From Bacilli bacterium (GTDB lineage Bacteria > Bacillota_I > Bacilli_A > RFN20 > CAG-288): DNA of 64,000 nucleotides. The stretch lies in assembly GCA_022647725.1 (NCBI GenBank), contig JALCLG010000001.1, positions 254,931-318,930 on the forward strand, given 5' to 3'. The notes under the pieces were generated by a model. It saw nothing but the letters and a program-made list of their open reading frames with translations, did no database searches and was not told the origin of the DNA. The position numbers were made by a program, and so were the translations under genes. Shown here piece by piece: positions 45,528-55,230 of this stretch (positions are counted from its first letter, which is position 1; each line of letters begins with the position of its first letter).

Positions 45528-45752
45528 ATGAAATGGTTTAACAGTCTTCCGAGACTCATTCAGATTATTCTTCTTCTCATTCCGGGCGTCAACTGGATCG
45601 TGGAAATCATCGTCCGTGTCTCTGCCTTGATTGAGAAAGTCAATCTTGAGCATGTCTTAGGCTTCATCTTCGGCGTCTGCCTTCCTTGCCTCGGCGGCTG
45701 GATCGATTTGATTTGGTGCTTACTCTTCCATCACCTCGTTCTTGCCAAGTAG
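45528..45752 (+). CDS. Small hydrophobic membrane protein
   Basis: 74 residues from the ATG at 45528 (AAGGAGCGAG upstream), with two hydrophobic helices (about residues 10-30 and 40-70). The second ends in a Gly/Cys/Leu-rich stretch. No family recognised. It has its own terminator (45775-45806). Confidence 0.7.
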   Translation: MKWFNSLPRLIQIILLLIPGVNWIVEIIVRVSALIEKVNLEHVLGFIFGVCLPCLGGWIDLIWCLLFHHLVLAK

Positions 45753-45774
45753 TTTCCGACTGACAAGTAAAAAC

Positions 45775-45806
45775 AAAAAGCCTTCTCCGCGTGGGGAAGG
45801 CTTTTT
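45775..45806. terminator. Bidirectional terminator
   Basis: AAAAGCCTTC and GGAAGGCTTTTT form the stem, between convergent genes (small membrane protein and lysR). Confidence 0.85.
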
Positions 45807-45830
45807 CAATGCTAGCGATGGGAAACCGTC

Positions 45831-46745
45831 TTAGTGAATCTCATGGGGAAACGCAGCCAGACGTTCCTTATTATATAAAGCGATGAAACCGGAAAGGACT
45901 TCCGGATGATTGAAGTCTTTCGGATAGACCAGGTTCACCTGACGGATCATCGGCAGACCGACAATCGGCAAAAGAACAATCTGATGTTTTTTCTCTTCTT
46001 CGACGCAGGAAGAGCGTCCGACGATGCTGACACCGATGTTGTTCATCACGAGATCTTTGATGGTATAGAGGGAATCCGACTCGATGTTGATATCGAAATC
46101 ATTGATCGTCAGCCCCTGGCTTTGGATGGAAGACTCGAAAAGCTGACGGGTTCCGGAGTTGACGGAACGAAGAATCATCTTCTCTTTGGTGAGTTCTTCC
46201 AAGGTCACCATCTTCTTCTGGGCCAGGGGGTTATCCGGCGAGACGGCACAGAGCAAAGAATCGGTATCCAACAGCACTGCATTAAGCTGCGGATTGAGGT
46301 TCGGCCCCTCGACTATGGCCACATCAATCGCATATTCTTCCAGCAATTCATAAAGGTTTTTAATAGAACTAGTAATAAAATTTATATGGAGATCAGGAGC
46401 TTCGTTGGCATACCGTGCAAGCGTTTCCACAATATTGGAGGACTCGGCGGTATGAGTAATACCCACAGACAGAGTCAGCAGGTTTTTCTTGGCATCCTTG
46501 AGACGAAGGTCCAACCGATTGTAGAGGGATTGGATACGTTTGGCATATCGCAGAGCAATATTTCCCTCATTTGTGAGCTTTATTCCGTTTTCTCCACGGT
46601 TGATAAGCTTGGTTCCCATTTCCCGTTCCAACTGGCGGATATGCGTGGAAACAGCAGGCTGGGTCAGATTGAGTTCTTTGGCTGCCTTGGAGAAGGATCC
46701 TAATTCGGCTACGGCAATCAGCGTCAACAGCTTGGTATCAATCAT
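45831..46745 (-). CDS. LysR family transcriptional regulator
   Basis: 304 residues. The N-terminal winged helix-turn-helix (SFSKAAKELNLTQPAVSTHIRQLE) is typical. The rest is the two-lobed co-inducer domain. The divergent gene is a cation/proton antiporter, the usual arrangement for a LysR target. AAGGAGG precedes the ATG. The effector is unknown. A T-N11-A-type inverted repeat lies just upstream. Confidence 0.92.
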   Translation of the reverse strand: MIDTKLLTLIAVAELGSFSKAAKELNLTQPAVSTHIRQLEREMGTKLINRGENGIKLTNEGNIALRYAKRIQSLYNRLDLRLKDAKKNLLTLSVGITHTAESSNIVETLARYANEAPDLHINFITSSIKNLYELLEEYAIDVAIVEGPNLNPQLNAVLLDTDSLLCAVSPDNPLAQKKMVTLEELTKEKMILRSVNSGTRQLFESSIQSQGLTINDFDINIESDSLYTIKDLVMNNIGVSIVGRSSCVEEEKKHQIVLLPIVGLPMIRQVNLVYPKDFNHPEVLSGFIALYNKERLAAFPHEIH

Positions 46746-46760
46746 CGGTTAGTGCCTCCT

Positions 46761-46777
46761 TATAATGAACCATTATA
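46761..46777. promoter_or_regulatory. LysR-type inverted repeat
   Basis: TATAAT-GAACC-ATTATA, with the T-N11-A geometry of LysR sites, lies 16 bases upstream of the regulator's start and in the region shared with the divergent antiporter gene. Confidence 0.5.
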
Positions 46778-46891
46778 TCATTGAAGAAATAAAAAATAAC
46801 AATTTCTTAACATTTAGTCCACAATAGGGATACTCATCGATCCGAGAAAGCTTTTTACTAACTCAGGAAAAAAGAAAGGAGGGCAAACCCC

Positions 46892-48238
46892 ATGACTTTT
46901 CCTTTTGACGTCGAACAATACTATGCACAGTTTGGGCAGATACCCTCGACCTTAATCGGCCTGGCAATCATGCTTTTTGTGGCGTTTCTGTTGACGAGGC
47001 TCACCAAACTCATGAAGCTTCCGAATGTCACCGCTTATATTATCAGCGGTGTCATCTTAGGTCCCTTCTTTTTAGGTGCAATCCCGACCTCCTTAATGTC
47101 CGGCATGTCCTTTATCAGTGATGTGGCCTTGGCCTTCATCGCCTTCGGTGTCGGCCGCTACTTCTCAATCGATACCCTGAAGAAGACCGGCAAGAAAGTG
47201 ATCGTCATCACCTTGATGGAATCCTTGGTGGCAGGATTGGTTGTCACGTTCGTCTGCAAAGCCATCTTCTGGAACTCTGTCTCCTGGGCCTTTGCTCTGC
47301 TTTTAGGAGCCATTGCGACAGCGACCGCACCGGCTTCCACGATGATGACCATCCGTCAGTATCAGGCCAAAGGCGAATTCGTCGATGTCCTCTTACAGGT
47401 TGTCTCTTTGGATGATGCTGTCTGTCTGATCGTCTATACGCTGGCCATCGCCATCGTCAATGTCCTGGAAGGCGGCCAGTCCGTTGATCTGTTGAAGACC
47501 GTCGGTCTGCCGCTTGTCTATAACCTGGCCGGTGTCGTACTGGGCTTCTTCTTCGGTTTCATTCACAGCAAAGTGATGTCGAGCAAACGCAGTCCGGATA
47601 ACCGGCTGATCCTGACCGTTGCCTGCCTTTTAGCCATTTGTGGCATCTGCGAGCTGCCTTTCATCTCCATCTCACCGCTGATGTGCTGCATGGTCTTCGG
47701 TGCCAGTTATGTCAATTTCAAGAAGAACAAGGAAGTCTTCGATCAGCTCGATGGCTTCACGCCACCCATTATGTGCCTCTTCTTCGTCTATTCGGGCATG
47801 AAGATGGATTTCTCCAACTTCGCCGTGGTCGGACTCTTAGGTGTCGTCTATTTCTTTGCCCGTATCGTTGGCAAATACGGCGGCGCATGGCTGGGCTGCA
47901 AGATGGTCAAGGAACCCAAGCCGGTGACCGTCAACCTTGGCTTGGCTTTGGTGCCGCAGGCTGGGGTCGCCATCGGCCTGGCAGACTTAGGAGCCCGGCT
48001 CTTAGGCGATGGCATCGGCACCACCTTCCTCTCCATCATCCTTTGCTCCAGCGTCCTCTATGAGATGATCGGTCCCGGCTTAGCCAAACTGGCCTTAGTC
48101 AAATCCGGTTCCATTCCGCTGGAGAATCTGCATCCGCAGAAACTTGTTCCGGAGGAAGAAGCTCCCAAACCGGCCGTGCTGCCGGCAACAGAAACCCCAC
48201 AGGCAAAAAACGCAACCCAGCCGGTGACCCGACCATAG
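46892..48238 (+). CDS. Cation/proton antiporter (CPA2-like)
   Basis: 448 residues with about 12 hydrophobic helices. LPNVTAYIISGVILGP near the N-terminus and a GAIATATAPAST segment (about residue 150) are typical of the CPA2/KefB-type transport domain. A later SLDDAV carries the paired Asp thought to bind cation. There is no TrkA-N domain; the C-terminal tail is short and Pro/Ala-rich. It would exchange Na+ or K+ for H+. AAAGGAGGG precedes the ATG. Divergent from LysR. Confidence 0.85.
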   Translation: MTFPFDVEQYYAQFGQIPSTLIGLAIMLFVAFLLTRLTKLMKLPNVTAYIISGVILGPFFLGAIPTSLMSGMSFISDVALAFIAFGVGRYFSIDTLKKTGKKVIVITLMESLVAGLVVTFVCKAIFWNSVSWAFALLLGAIATATAPASTMMTIRQYQAKGEFVDVLLQVVSLDDAVCLIVYTLAIAIVNVLEGGQSVDLLKTVGLPLVYNLAGVVLGFFFGFIHSKVMSSKRSPDNRLILTVACLLAICGICELPFISISPLMCCMVFGASYVNFKKNKEVFDQLDGFTPPIMCLFFVYSGMKMDFSNFAVVGLLGVVYFFARIVGKYGGAWLGCKMVKEPKPVTVNLGLALVPQAGVAIGLADLGARLLGDGIGTTFLSIILCSSVLYEMIGPGLAKLALVKSGSIPLENLHPQKLVPEEEAPKPAVLPATETPQAKNATQPVTRP

Positions 48239-48251
48239 TCCAGCGTGACTG

Positions 48252-48286
48252 AAAAAGCCGCCCCGAGATCTCCAGGGCGGCTTTTT
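48252..48286. terminator. Terminator after the antiporter gene
   Basis: AAAAAGCCGCCC and GGGCGGCTTTTT form the stem. The A-run on the other side lets it also serve the minus-strand GH2 gene. Confidence 0.85.
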
Positions 48287-48295
48287 GTGTTGCGG

Positions 48296-50083
48296 TTATT
48301 TGCTTTCTTCCGAATCGAGGCTCAGCTCGGTAAGCTCGGCATTGATCTTTCTTAGAAGCCGGGCATCGATCTTCAGGACCTTCCGGTCGAAGGTGAAGAG
48401 TCCGTTGGCTTCGGTCTCACAGTCAGAGAGCTGGGTGTAGATGGCACCGACCAGACAGCCTTTCTTCTTTAACGGGATGATGTCCTTTTCATAGAGGTGC
48501 TGGTATTTCCGGGTCAGGGCTTTGCGGGTCTTGCAGGTATGATGTCCGTAGACTTTCGGGAAATAGAAGTGATCGTCGATCTTTAAGGCAATGCCGCCGA
48601 TCTCAGAGAGCATGAAGGGATGGCCATACTTGGATTTCCGTTCATGATGGGTGAAGTCATAGGCGTGAATGGAATAAAAATCAGAGTATTCACTGATATA
48701 CCAACCTGAGGCGGAATCATAAAGTCGGCTCGGATCCTTAGCTTTGAGGGAGAGGTAATGCTCCCGGGGATCAAACTCGCCCCAGCCCTCGTTGAAGATG
48801 GTGTAGATGATGATCGACGGGTAGTTCATCAGGCTGTCGGTCCACTGCTGGCATTCGTGGTCGAATTCCTTCCGGCCGGCCTCATCCTGGCGGGAGAGAT
48901 ACTTGTATCCTTTGATCAGGCTGTAGTCGTTGGTGTTATCGAAAAGACGGGGCTTGACGACATTCCAGAAACGGTAGGGGGTGCCACCGCAGGGAAAGTC
49001 CTGGATCACCAGCATGCCCTGCTTGTCGCACTCGTAATAGAAGAGATCCTCTTCGATCTTGATATGCTTCCGCAAGACGTTGAAGCCCAAGGCTTTGGCA
49101 TTATGGACATCGCGGGTATAGTCGGCATAGTCAAACGGGGTCAGATTGCTGGGATAGAAGTAGCCCTGATCCAGAAGGCCGGTCAAGAAGATCTTCTCGT
49201 CGTTGAGGAAGATCTGCTGATAGCCTTTGACCAGACGGATCTCGATCTTGCGGACACCGAAATAGGAGCTGACCTCATCCTCTTTCAGCTTGATGGTGAC
49301 CGGATAGAGATAGGGGTCTTTCGGACTCCAGGCCCGGAAGGGATAGAGCGGGATGATTGCTTCCTGATTGGTCTTGATGGCAAAAGAATCCTTGCCGATG
49401 GTGATGCGGGCTTTCTCTTCCCGCGGGGAGACGATCCGGACGGCGACGTTCTTCTCATCATAGTTGGGACGGAAGAAGACCTGCTCCACATAGTTGGAAC
49501 CCACCGATTCCATCCAGACCGGGAAATAGATGCCGCTGGAGGAGGTATAGAACCAGCCGTTAGGGACCAGCCGCTGTTTGCCGCGTTCATGATAGCTTTG
49601 ATCGGTGACATCCCGGACCCGCAAGGTCAGGGTAAAATGCGAAGCCAACCCCAACGGGACTTCCACGGTGAATTTGGTGTAGCCACCGACATGGCTGAAG
49701 ACTTTTTCATCGTTGAGATAGACATCGCAGGTCTGGTCGACGCCGTCGAAGTGCAAGAGAAGGTGCTTCTTGATAAAGCCCTCCGGAAGGGTGACTTCCC
49801 GGCGGTAATAGAGATAATCATCCGGTTCGACCAGCTTCTCGACGCCGGAGACTTTGCTTTCCACGGCAAACGGCACCAGAATCCGACGCGTGAAGGAAGC
49901 GGGAATCACGGAGGATTTGCTGATTTCAAAATCCCAGCTGCCGTTGAGGCAGAGGTAGGAGTTCCGCTTCAGATTCGGACGCGGATACTCTTGCAAGGGG
50001 ATGATGGGGAGATTCGCCAGGTCTTTGCTGTCGACGGGATAGAGATAGCCTTGATTCAGTGGGGTGGACTTCGTGTGGGTCAT
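48296..50083 (-). CDS. Glycoside hydrolase family 2 enzyme (second)
   Basis: 595 residues, no signal peptide. N-terminal jelly-roll domain (LNGSWDFE start), Ig-like domain, and catalytic barrel. Acid/base Glu432 is in the canonical FNEGWGEF motif and the nucleophile Glu494 in LSEIGG. The shorter form and SGIYFPVWME segment resemble GH2 beta-glucuronidase/galactosidase-like proteins of gut bacteria. Substrate unknown. Its ATG overlaps the stop of the upstream MFS gene by four bases, so transport and hydrolysis are coupled. Confidence 0.9.
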   Translation of the reverse strand: MTHTKSTPLNQGYLYPVDSKDLANLPIIPLQEYPRPNLKRNSYLCLNGSWDFEISKSSVIPASFTRRILVPFAVESKVSGVEKLVEPDDYLYYRREVTLPEGFIKKHLLLHFDGVDQTCDVYLNDEKVFSHVGGYTKFTVEVPLGLASHFTLTLRVRDVTDQSYHERGKQRLVPNGWFYTSSSGIYFPVWMESVGSNYVEQVFFRPNYDEKNVAVRIVSPREEKARITIGKDSFAIKTNQEAIIPLYPFRAWSPKDPYLYPVTIKLKEDEVSSYFGVRKIEIRLVKGYQQIFLNDEKIFLTGLLDQGYFYPSNLTPFDYADYTRDVHNAKALGFNVLRKHIKIEEDLFYYECDKQGMLVIQDFPCGGTPYRFWNVVKPRLFDNTNDYSLIKGYKYLSRQDEAGRKEFDHECQQWTDSLMNYPSIIIYTIFNEGWGEFDPREHYLSLKAKDPSRLYDSASGWYISEYSDFYSIHAYDFTHHERKSKYGHPFMLSEIGGIALKIDDHFYFPKVYGHHTCKTRKALTRKYQHLYEKDIIPLKKKGCLVGAIYTQLSDCETEANGLFTFDRKVLKIDARLLRKINAELTELSLDSEESK

Positions 50084-51491
50084 TGCTGGACTCCTGTGGA
50101 GGATACATTTTCATCCTTAGCCATTTCCTTGGAGAGGAAGACAATCGGGACAATGGCCAAAAGGAGAATGCCTAAGGCGACGATATAAGCCCAGTTGGAA
50201 GGAATCGGAGAGACAACCTGGGGATAGTCCGGATCGGAATAGGTAGCGCCATAGGCGATATTGAGGGCACTGCCGATGAAGGGGCCGATGCACATCGGAA
50301 GCGCAACGACGAAGATCATCCGGACTCCCATGAAGGAGCCTTCCATGCCTTGCGGAATGTACTGTCTTACCAGGGCGTTGATGATCGTCGGAACGCCGAC
50401 ATAGCCCAAGATCATGATCAGGGCAGCGATGGCACAATAGACGGTCCGGGCGGTATCGTCGCCGATCATCTTGATGAAGAACATCAGGAAGATGCCAGAG
50501 CGAAGACAGCAAAGGCCGGAAGGATCATCTTCCGTTTGCCTTTCTTATCCGCCAGGAATCCTAGAAGGACACTGCCTAACGATCCACCCAACAAGGCGAC
50601 GGCCATCACGATGGCAAACGGCGTCAGGCCACCGGTGGTACCGGAATTATCAATGGCGCAGGTCCGCTCCACGTAGATCATCAGGTAGGGGAAGAACACC
50701 TGACAGCTGACGGCATAGATAAAGTAGACCAAGAGTGTCAGATACAGTTTCTTGTTGGCTTTGATGGTGGACGGCTTGAAGCCATAGATGAGCAGCTGTC
50801 CCAGCTTCTGATCGTTCTTCTTCGTGACTTCCTTAGGAATGAGGAACAGCGAGGCAATGCCGACAAGGGAAACCAAACCGCCGACGATATAGAAGAAAAG
50901 ATCCCATTGATAGCCACCGGCTTTGGTCGTTAATCCGTTGAGCCCGACAAAGATGCTAAGCATGGCAACCAGCGGAAGAACGGACAGAACGCCTTCCGCC
51001 TTAGCCTTATTCTTCTCCGCAATGTTTTCCGTGATATAGCCATTGAAGGAAGCATCATTGGCGGTGGATCCGAAGAAGGTCATGATGCAATCGATGATAA
51101 TGACCATGATGGCAGCCATGCTGGCCGACATGGCAATCGGAATGATCTCCTTGGCAGAGTTGACGTTGAACAGACCAAAAGCCGCCGTGGAGATGCCCCA
51201 GACGATATAGCCGATGGCAACAAAAAGTTTCCGCCGACCGACTTTATCCGTAAGGGAGCCCATGAAGATGGTGGTCAGGGTCGCTGTCACTGCACTTAAG
51301 GCCGTCGTGACGGCAATATCCGTGTTGTAATCAAAACCGCCGCTCGGGTCGGTAAAATTCAAATACGTGATGTAGGTATTGAGATACATATTCTCAATGG
51401 CCCAGGCAAACTGACCGGCCAGTCCTACCAAAATGATAACCAGCCACATCCGCCAGCCAACCTTCTCGGAAGCGAGTGATTTATCAGGCAT
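50080..51491 (-). pseudogene. MFS sugar transporter interrupted by a one-base frameshift
   Basis: Two frames together make one carrier of about 470 residues with 12 helices. The first frame (from 51491) ends at a TGA at 50484 after ALASS; the second resumes with MFFIKM at the overlapping ATG (TGATG). The stretch TCTTCCTGATG on the minus strand would be in frame with one more C. The intracellular loop DKVGRRK and DKKGKRK motifs identify MFS. It probably imports a glycoside for the GH2 enzyme downstream. The break may be real or a sequencing error; reinitiation at the ATG is possible but would split the carrier. Confidence 0.75.
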
Positions 51492-51613
51492 ATCGTTTCT
51501 CCTTTTAGACTAGATATTATTTTACCCTTTTATAGGGATAACGGACAAGAAATCAGCGAAAAACGCGTCTCTTTTCTTGCTATCTTCCGCCAAAAAGTCT
51601 AATCTAACTCCAT

Positions 51614-52618
51614 ATGGCAAACGAAATGGCCTATCCGCCGTTATGGAATCTTTATGAAAAGGAGATGCCGTCAGAGCTTCGTCCTTTTGAAGAGGTTATG
51701 CCGTTTCTCCGGCTCAAGGATGTCGGCATGAACTGCGGACTGGAATACACGTCCTATCCCTTTTTCCAAGGCCGGAAACGACTCACCCGGTACCTCCATT
51801 CCCTAGGCGTCTGTCGGATTGTCTATCATTTCACGAAAGATCCCAAGCAGGCCTTAAGCGGACTCTATCACGATATCGCCACGCCGTGCTTCAGCCATGT
51901 GATTGACTTCCTCAAAGGCGACTACACGAAACAGGAAGCCACCGAAGACGAAACCCATGCTATCCTCGCTGCCTGTCCGGAGATCCAGGCTCTTCTAAAA
52001 CCATTAGGACTGAAAACCGAGGATATCGATGACTATCACCGTTATCCGATTGCCGACAATCCGACACCGCAGCTCTCCGCCGACCGGCTGGAATACCATC
52101 TCGGGAATCTCCTGCAGTTCGGCTTTGCCTCTTTTGCCGATGTCCAGGTAATCTACGACGATCTTGTCCGCGGCACCAATGAGAAGGGGGAAGACGAGAT
52201 TGTCTTCAAAGACAAGGACATCGCCGTCGATTTTCTCCGGCGAAGTCTTGAGAATTCCCGGGTCTACATCTCGCCGGAAGACCGCTATTCCATGAACCGG
52301 CTGGCCTATCTGATCAAAGCCGCCATCCAGAATAAGGCGATCACCTTAGATGACCTCTACCTTACTGAGAGCGAGCTGATTCAAAAGCTTCAGGCCCATC
52401 CGCAGTCGTCCAAGGACTGGCAGACTTATTGCTCCTTATCCCATATCGAAGAGCTCGACAGTCCTCTCCCCGGCGCAATGAAAGTTCTTTCAAAGAAGCG
52501 GTTTGTGGATCCCTATGTCCAAGGATTAGGCAGAGTATCCAAAATTGACGGAAATTGCCGAGAAATGATTGAAAACTTCAAAAATATTTCATTCGATAAA
52601 TGGTTATTTGGAAACTAG
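51614..52618 (+). CDS. HD-domain phosphohydrolase
   Basis: 334 residues. An early His (RYLHSLGV), HD pair (GLYHDIATPCFSH) and later Asp fit a metal-dependent HD domain; such proteins hydrolyse nucleotides or phosphate esters. Substrate unknown. No Shine-Dalgarno sequence precedes the ATG; TCTAAT lies ten bases before it, so the transcript may be near-leaderless. It lies between the two MFS carriers. Confidence 0.85.
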   Translation: MANEMAYPPLWNLYEKEMPSELRPFEEVMPFLRLKDVGMNCGLEYTSYPFFQGRKRLTRYLHSLGVCRIVYHFTKDPKQALSGLYHDIATPCFSHVIDFLKGDYTKQEATEDETHAILAACPEIQALLKPLGLKTEDIDDYHRYPIADNPTPQLSADRLEYHLGNLLQFGFASFADVQVIYDDLVRGTNEKGEDEIVFKDKDIAVDFLRRSLENSRVYISPEDRYSMNRLAYLIKAAIQNKAITLDDLYLTESELIQKLQAHPQSSKDWQTYCSLSHIEELDSPLPGAMKVLSKKRFVDPYVQGLGRVSKIDGNCREMIENFKNISFDKWLFGN

Positions 52619-52624
52619 TTTTAT

Positions 52625-52643
52625 AGATTTAGTTTCTAAATCT
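52625..52643. promoter_or_regulatory. Perfect 8-3-8 palindrome before the GPH carrier
   Basis: AGATTTAG and CTAAATCT are separated by TTT, about 60 bases upstream of the carrier start and close to its likely -35/-10 (TACAAT near 52670). Plausible operator of a sugar regulator. Confidence 0.45.
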
Positions 52644-52704
52644 CTTCCCTTTTTGTTTGAAACCTCTTACAATAGTAACGACTTGTCAACAGGGAGGATT
52701 TGCG

Positions 52705-54385
52705 ATGAAGTCAAACAAGGTCATTGACAAACTCAGTGAGAATTCGACATTCGAAGGCGACAAAGTTCCGAAGCTGACGAAGATTATCTATCCGTGGTCG
52801 GGTATTTTCCGGGATGCCTGCTATGCTCTGGTCGGGACGTTCCTCATGCAGTACATCATCCTGGGTGGTCATCTCTCCAGCAACGTGGATACGTATCAGG
52901 CGCAGATGTCGGTCGTCACCATTGCCATGATGGTGGCATTGATCTGGGATGGTCTCGACGACCCGATCATGGGTTTCATCATCGAAAAATGCCATTTCAA
53001 GCTTGGCAAATTCCGTCCGTGGATCCTTATCGGCGCCATCGGCAATGCCGTGGTCGTTGCCCTGATGTTCGCTCTGCCGGTCTATGGCTGGGCTTATGTC
53101 GGCATGATGATTGCCCTTTACTTCATCTGGGATTTCTTCTTCACGATGAACGATATCGGCTACTGGTCGATGCTGCCGTCCTTAACCAACGATCCCAAAG
53201 AGCGTGCTTCCTTAACCACTCAGGTGACCGTGGCAACGACGATCGGTGCCTTCCTTATGAATATTCTGATGTTCATTCTTCCCGGCGGTGGCAAGAGCTC
53301 GATGGTTTACGGCATCACCGGCGTGGCGACAGCACTCTTATTCCTCATTGCTCAGACGCTGGTCTTCTTCCTCTGCAAGGAGAAGAAGCGGGATCCGAAG
53401 CAGGATGAGATTTCCTCGCAGGCGCATTTCCTTGATCTCTTCAAGATCGTCGGCAAGAACAAGCAGCTGTTACGAGTCGTCATTGCGATGTTCCTTTATT
53501 ACCTCGCGGCCGGCCTCTTGACCGGTATCGGCCTGAACTACTTCTATCTGCTCTTCGGCTACGGCGGTGACAAGGGCGGTTTTGTGGCTTCCCTTCTTTC
53601 CGTCGTCTATGTGGTCGGCACCTTGGCCAGTCAGGTCTTCTATCCGCTGATGGCCAAGAAGTTCCGCAAGCAAAACATTCTGACGGTCTGCACGGTCGTC
53701 ATCATCCTGACCTATGTCGCCTTCCTTTTCTTTGCCTTCCCGATCTTCGGCGGCAAACCGCTGGCTTATAACGATCCGAGCCACTGCCTCGTCGTCGTTT
53801 GCTTTTGCCTTAGGCGGAACGATGTGGCTTCTCTATCTTCCGGCATTCTTCTTCTTTGCCGGAACGGGCGTCTTCTATCTGGTCTTATTGGTCATGTTCC
53901 AGGATGCCATCGATTACAACGAATGGAAGTTCGGCGAACGCAAGGAATCCATTGCCTTTGCCTGGCGTCCTTTGGATGTGAAGCTGGGTTCGGGACTGCA
54001 GATCGGCATCCGTAACTTCACCTTCATCATCACCGGCACGGCCACCGCTCTCAATGCCATCTCCAACTACGAGGGCCTCAACAATGCCGGCTATTATGAG
54101 ACGGCAGACGTGGTCAGCAAGGGCGAAACCTTCAGCGGCGATGTCACGGCGGCATTAAGCAAGGTCACCTCCGGACAGCTGGCAGCCATCGGCTACATCA
54201 TCATCGGCATCATCATCGTGGCGTTCTTAGCCGGTTACCTCCTGCTGCACTTCGGTTTCACCATCGATGAGGATACGGAAAAGAAGATTGTCGCGGAATT
54301 GGCCGCCCGTCATCAGGCCGATGAAGCCGCGACAGCCAAGACTCTTCCGGAAGCCTCCGTTTCCCAATCCGCCCCTCAAGCCTAG
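52705..54385 (+). pseudogene. GPH-type sugar/cation symporter interrupted by a one-base frameshift
   Basis: The start at 52705 has GGGAGGATT upstream. Early segments (GLDDPIMGFIIE, FRPWILIGA) are typical of the MelB/GPH family. The first frame is lost near 53798-53800; the second resumes as AFALGGTMWLLY and runs to 54385. Removing one T from the GTTTGC run rejoins them into one protein of about 560 residues. The tail is Ala/Glu-rich. It would co-transport a glycoside with Na+ or H+. Possibly real inactivation or a homopolymer error. Confidence 0.75.
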
Positions 54386-54428
54386 TTCGGCTACTGAAAG
54401 TTTCCTATCAGTTTCCATAAATATCCTT

Positions 54429-54466
54429 AGCCTTGGGATTCATCGTCCCAAGGCTTTTCTTTTTTG
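54429..54466 (+). terminator. Terminator after the GPH carrier
   Basis: AGCCTTGGGA and TCCCAAGGCT form a 10-bp stem, followed by a T-rich run. Confidence 0.88.
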
Positions 54467-54478
54467 TTAAAAAACAAG

Positions 54479-54507
54479 TTGTTTTATGTAAGAGCTTACC
54501 TTATAAT
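54479..54507 (+). promoter_or_regulatory. Promoter of the hypB operon with internal inverted repeat
   Basis: TTGTTT, 17 bases, TATAAT. Between them GTAAG-AG-CTTAC (54488-54499) is a possible operator, for example for a metal-responsive repressor. Confidence 0.65.
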
Positions 54508-54537
54508 TAATAAGAATATATTGGGAAGGATCAAAGC

Positions 54538-55209
54538 ATGGAAAAATATCGGGTACTGGAAATCAAGGAAAGTGTTTTTGCCTCCAATGACAAGGAAGCC
54601 AGTCTCGTCCGCTCCGAGCTGAAGGAACACCACTGCTATATGCTCAACGTGATGTCCTCGCCAGGGTCGGGAAAGACGACCTTGCTCGTCAATCTCATCA
54701 ACCGTCTCAAGACCAAACTACGGATCGGGGTGATGGAGGCCGATATCGATTCTGATGTCGACTGCGCCACCATCGTCGAGAAGACCGGCGTCAAAGCCAT
54801 CCAGCTCCACACGGCCGGCGAATGCCATCTGACCGCTCAGATGACCAAGGATTCCCTCGACGGCTTCGGCATCGACGGACTCGACCTGGTCATCATCGAG
54901 AACATCGGCAATCTGGTCTGTCCGGCGGAATTCGATACCGGTGCCACCAAGAATCTCTGCATCCTCTCCGTTCCGGAAGGCGATGACAAGCCGCTGAAGT
55001 ATCCGCTGATGTTCCAAGTCAGCAACATCGATGTCATCTCCAAGATCGATACGCTGCCGGTCTTCGACTTCAACGTCGAGGTCTGCAAGGAGCGGATGAA
55101 GAAACGGAATCCCAACTGCGTCATCTTCCCCGTCTCCGCGAAGACCAATCAGGGCATGGACGAATTGGCCGACTATCTCTGCCAGGATGTGCTGAAGGCG
55201 ATCAAATAA
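54538..55209 (+). CDS. hypB: Nickel incorporation GTPase HypB
   Basis: 223 residues. P-loop SSPGSGKTT (residues 40-48), EADIDSDVD (switch I region) and the nickel/zinc-binding segment HTAGECHLTAQM are clear. Like many Gram-positive HypB it lacks the His-rich N-terminus. It delivers nickel, with HypA, to [NiFe]-hydrogenase or another nickel enzyme. GGAAGG precedes the ATG. It is followed 21 bases later by the large flavoprotein and then hypA. Confidence 0.93.
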   Translation: MEKYRVLEIKESVFASNDKEASLVRSELKEHHCYMLNVMSSPGSGKTTLLVNLINRLKTKLRIGVMEADIDSDVDCATIVEKTGVKAIQLHTAGECHLTAQMTKDSLDGFGIDGLDLVIIENIGNLVCPAEFDTGATKNLCILSVPEGDDKPLKYPLMFQVSNIDVISKIDTLPVFDFNVEVCKERMKKRNPNCVIFPVSAKTNQGMDELADYLCQDVLKAIK

Positions 55210-55230
55210 CATAGAAAGAGGTAAAAACCT

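Noticed and set aside
45906..46703. A 265-codon plus-strand frame opposite lysR
   Set aside because: Mirror of LysR coding sequence without motifs or start signals.
48758..50188. A 476-codon open frame on the plus strand opposite the GH2 gene
   Set aside because: It is fully antisense to a clear GH2 enzyme, has Asp/Ile/Val/Gly-heavy composition typical of mirrored codons, and no ribosome site or domain.
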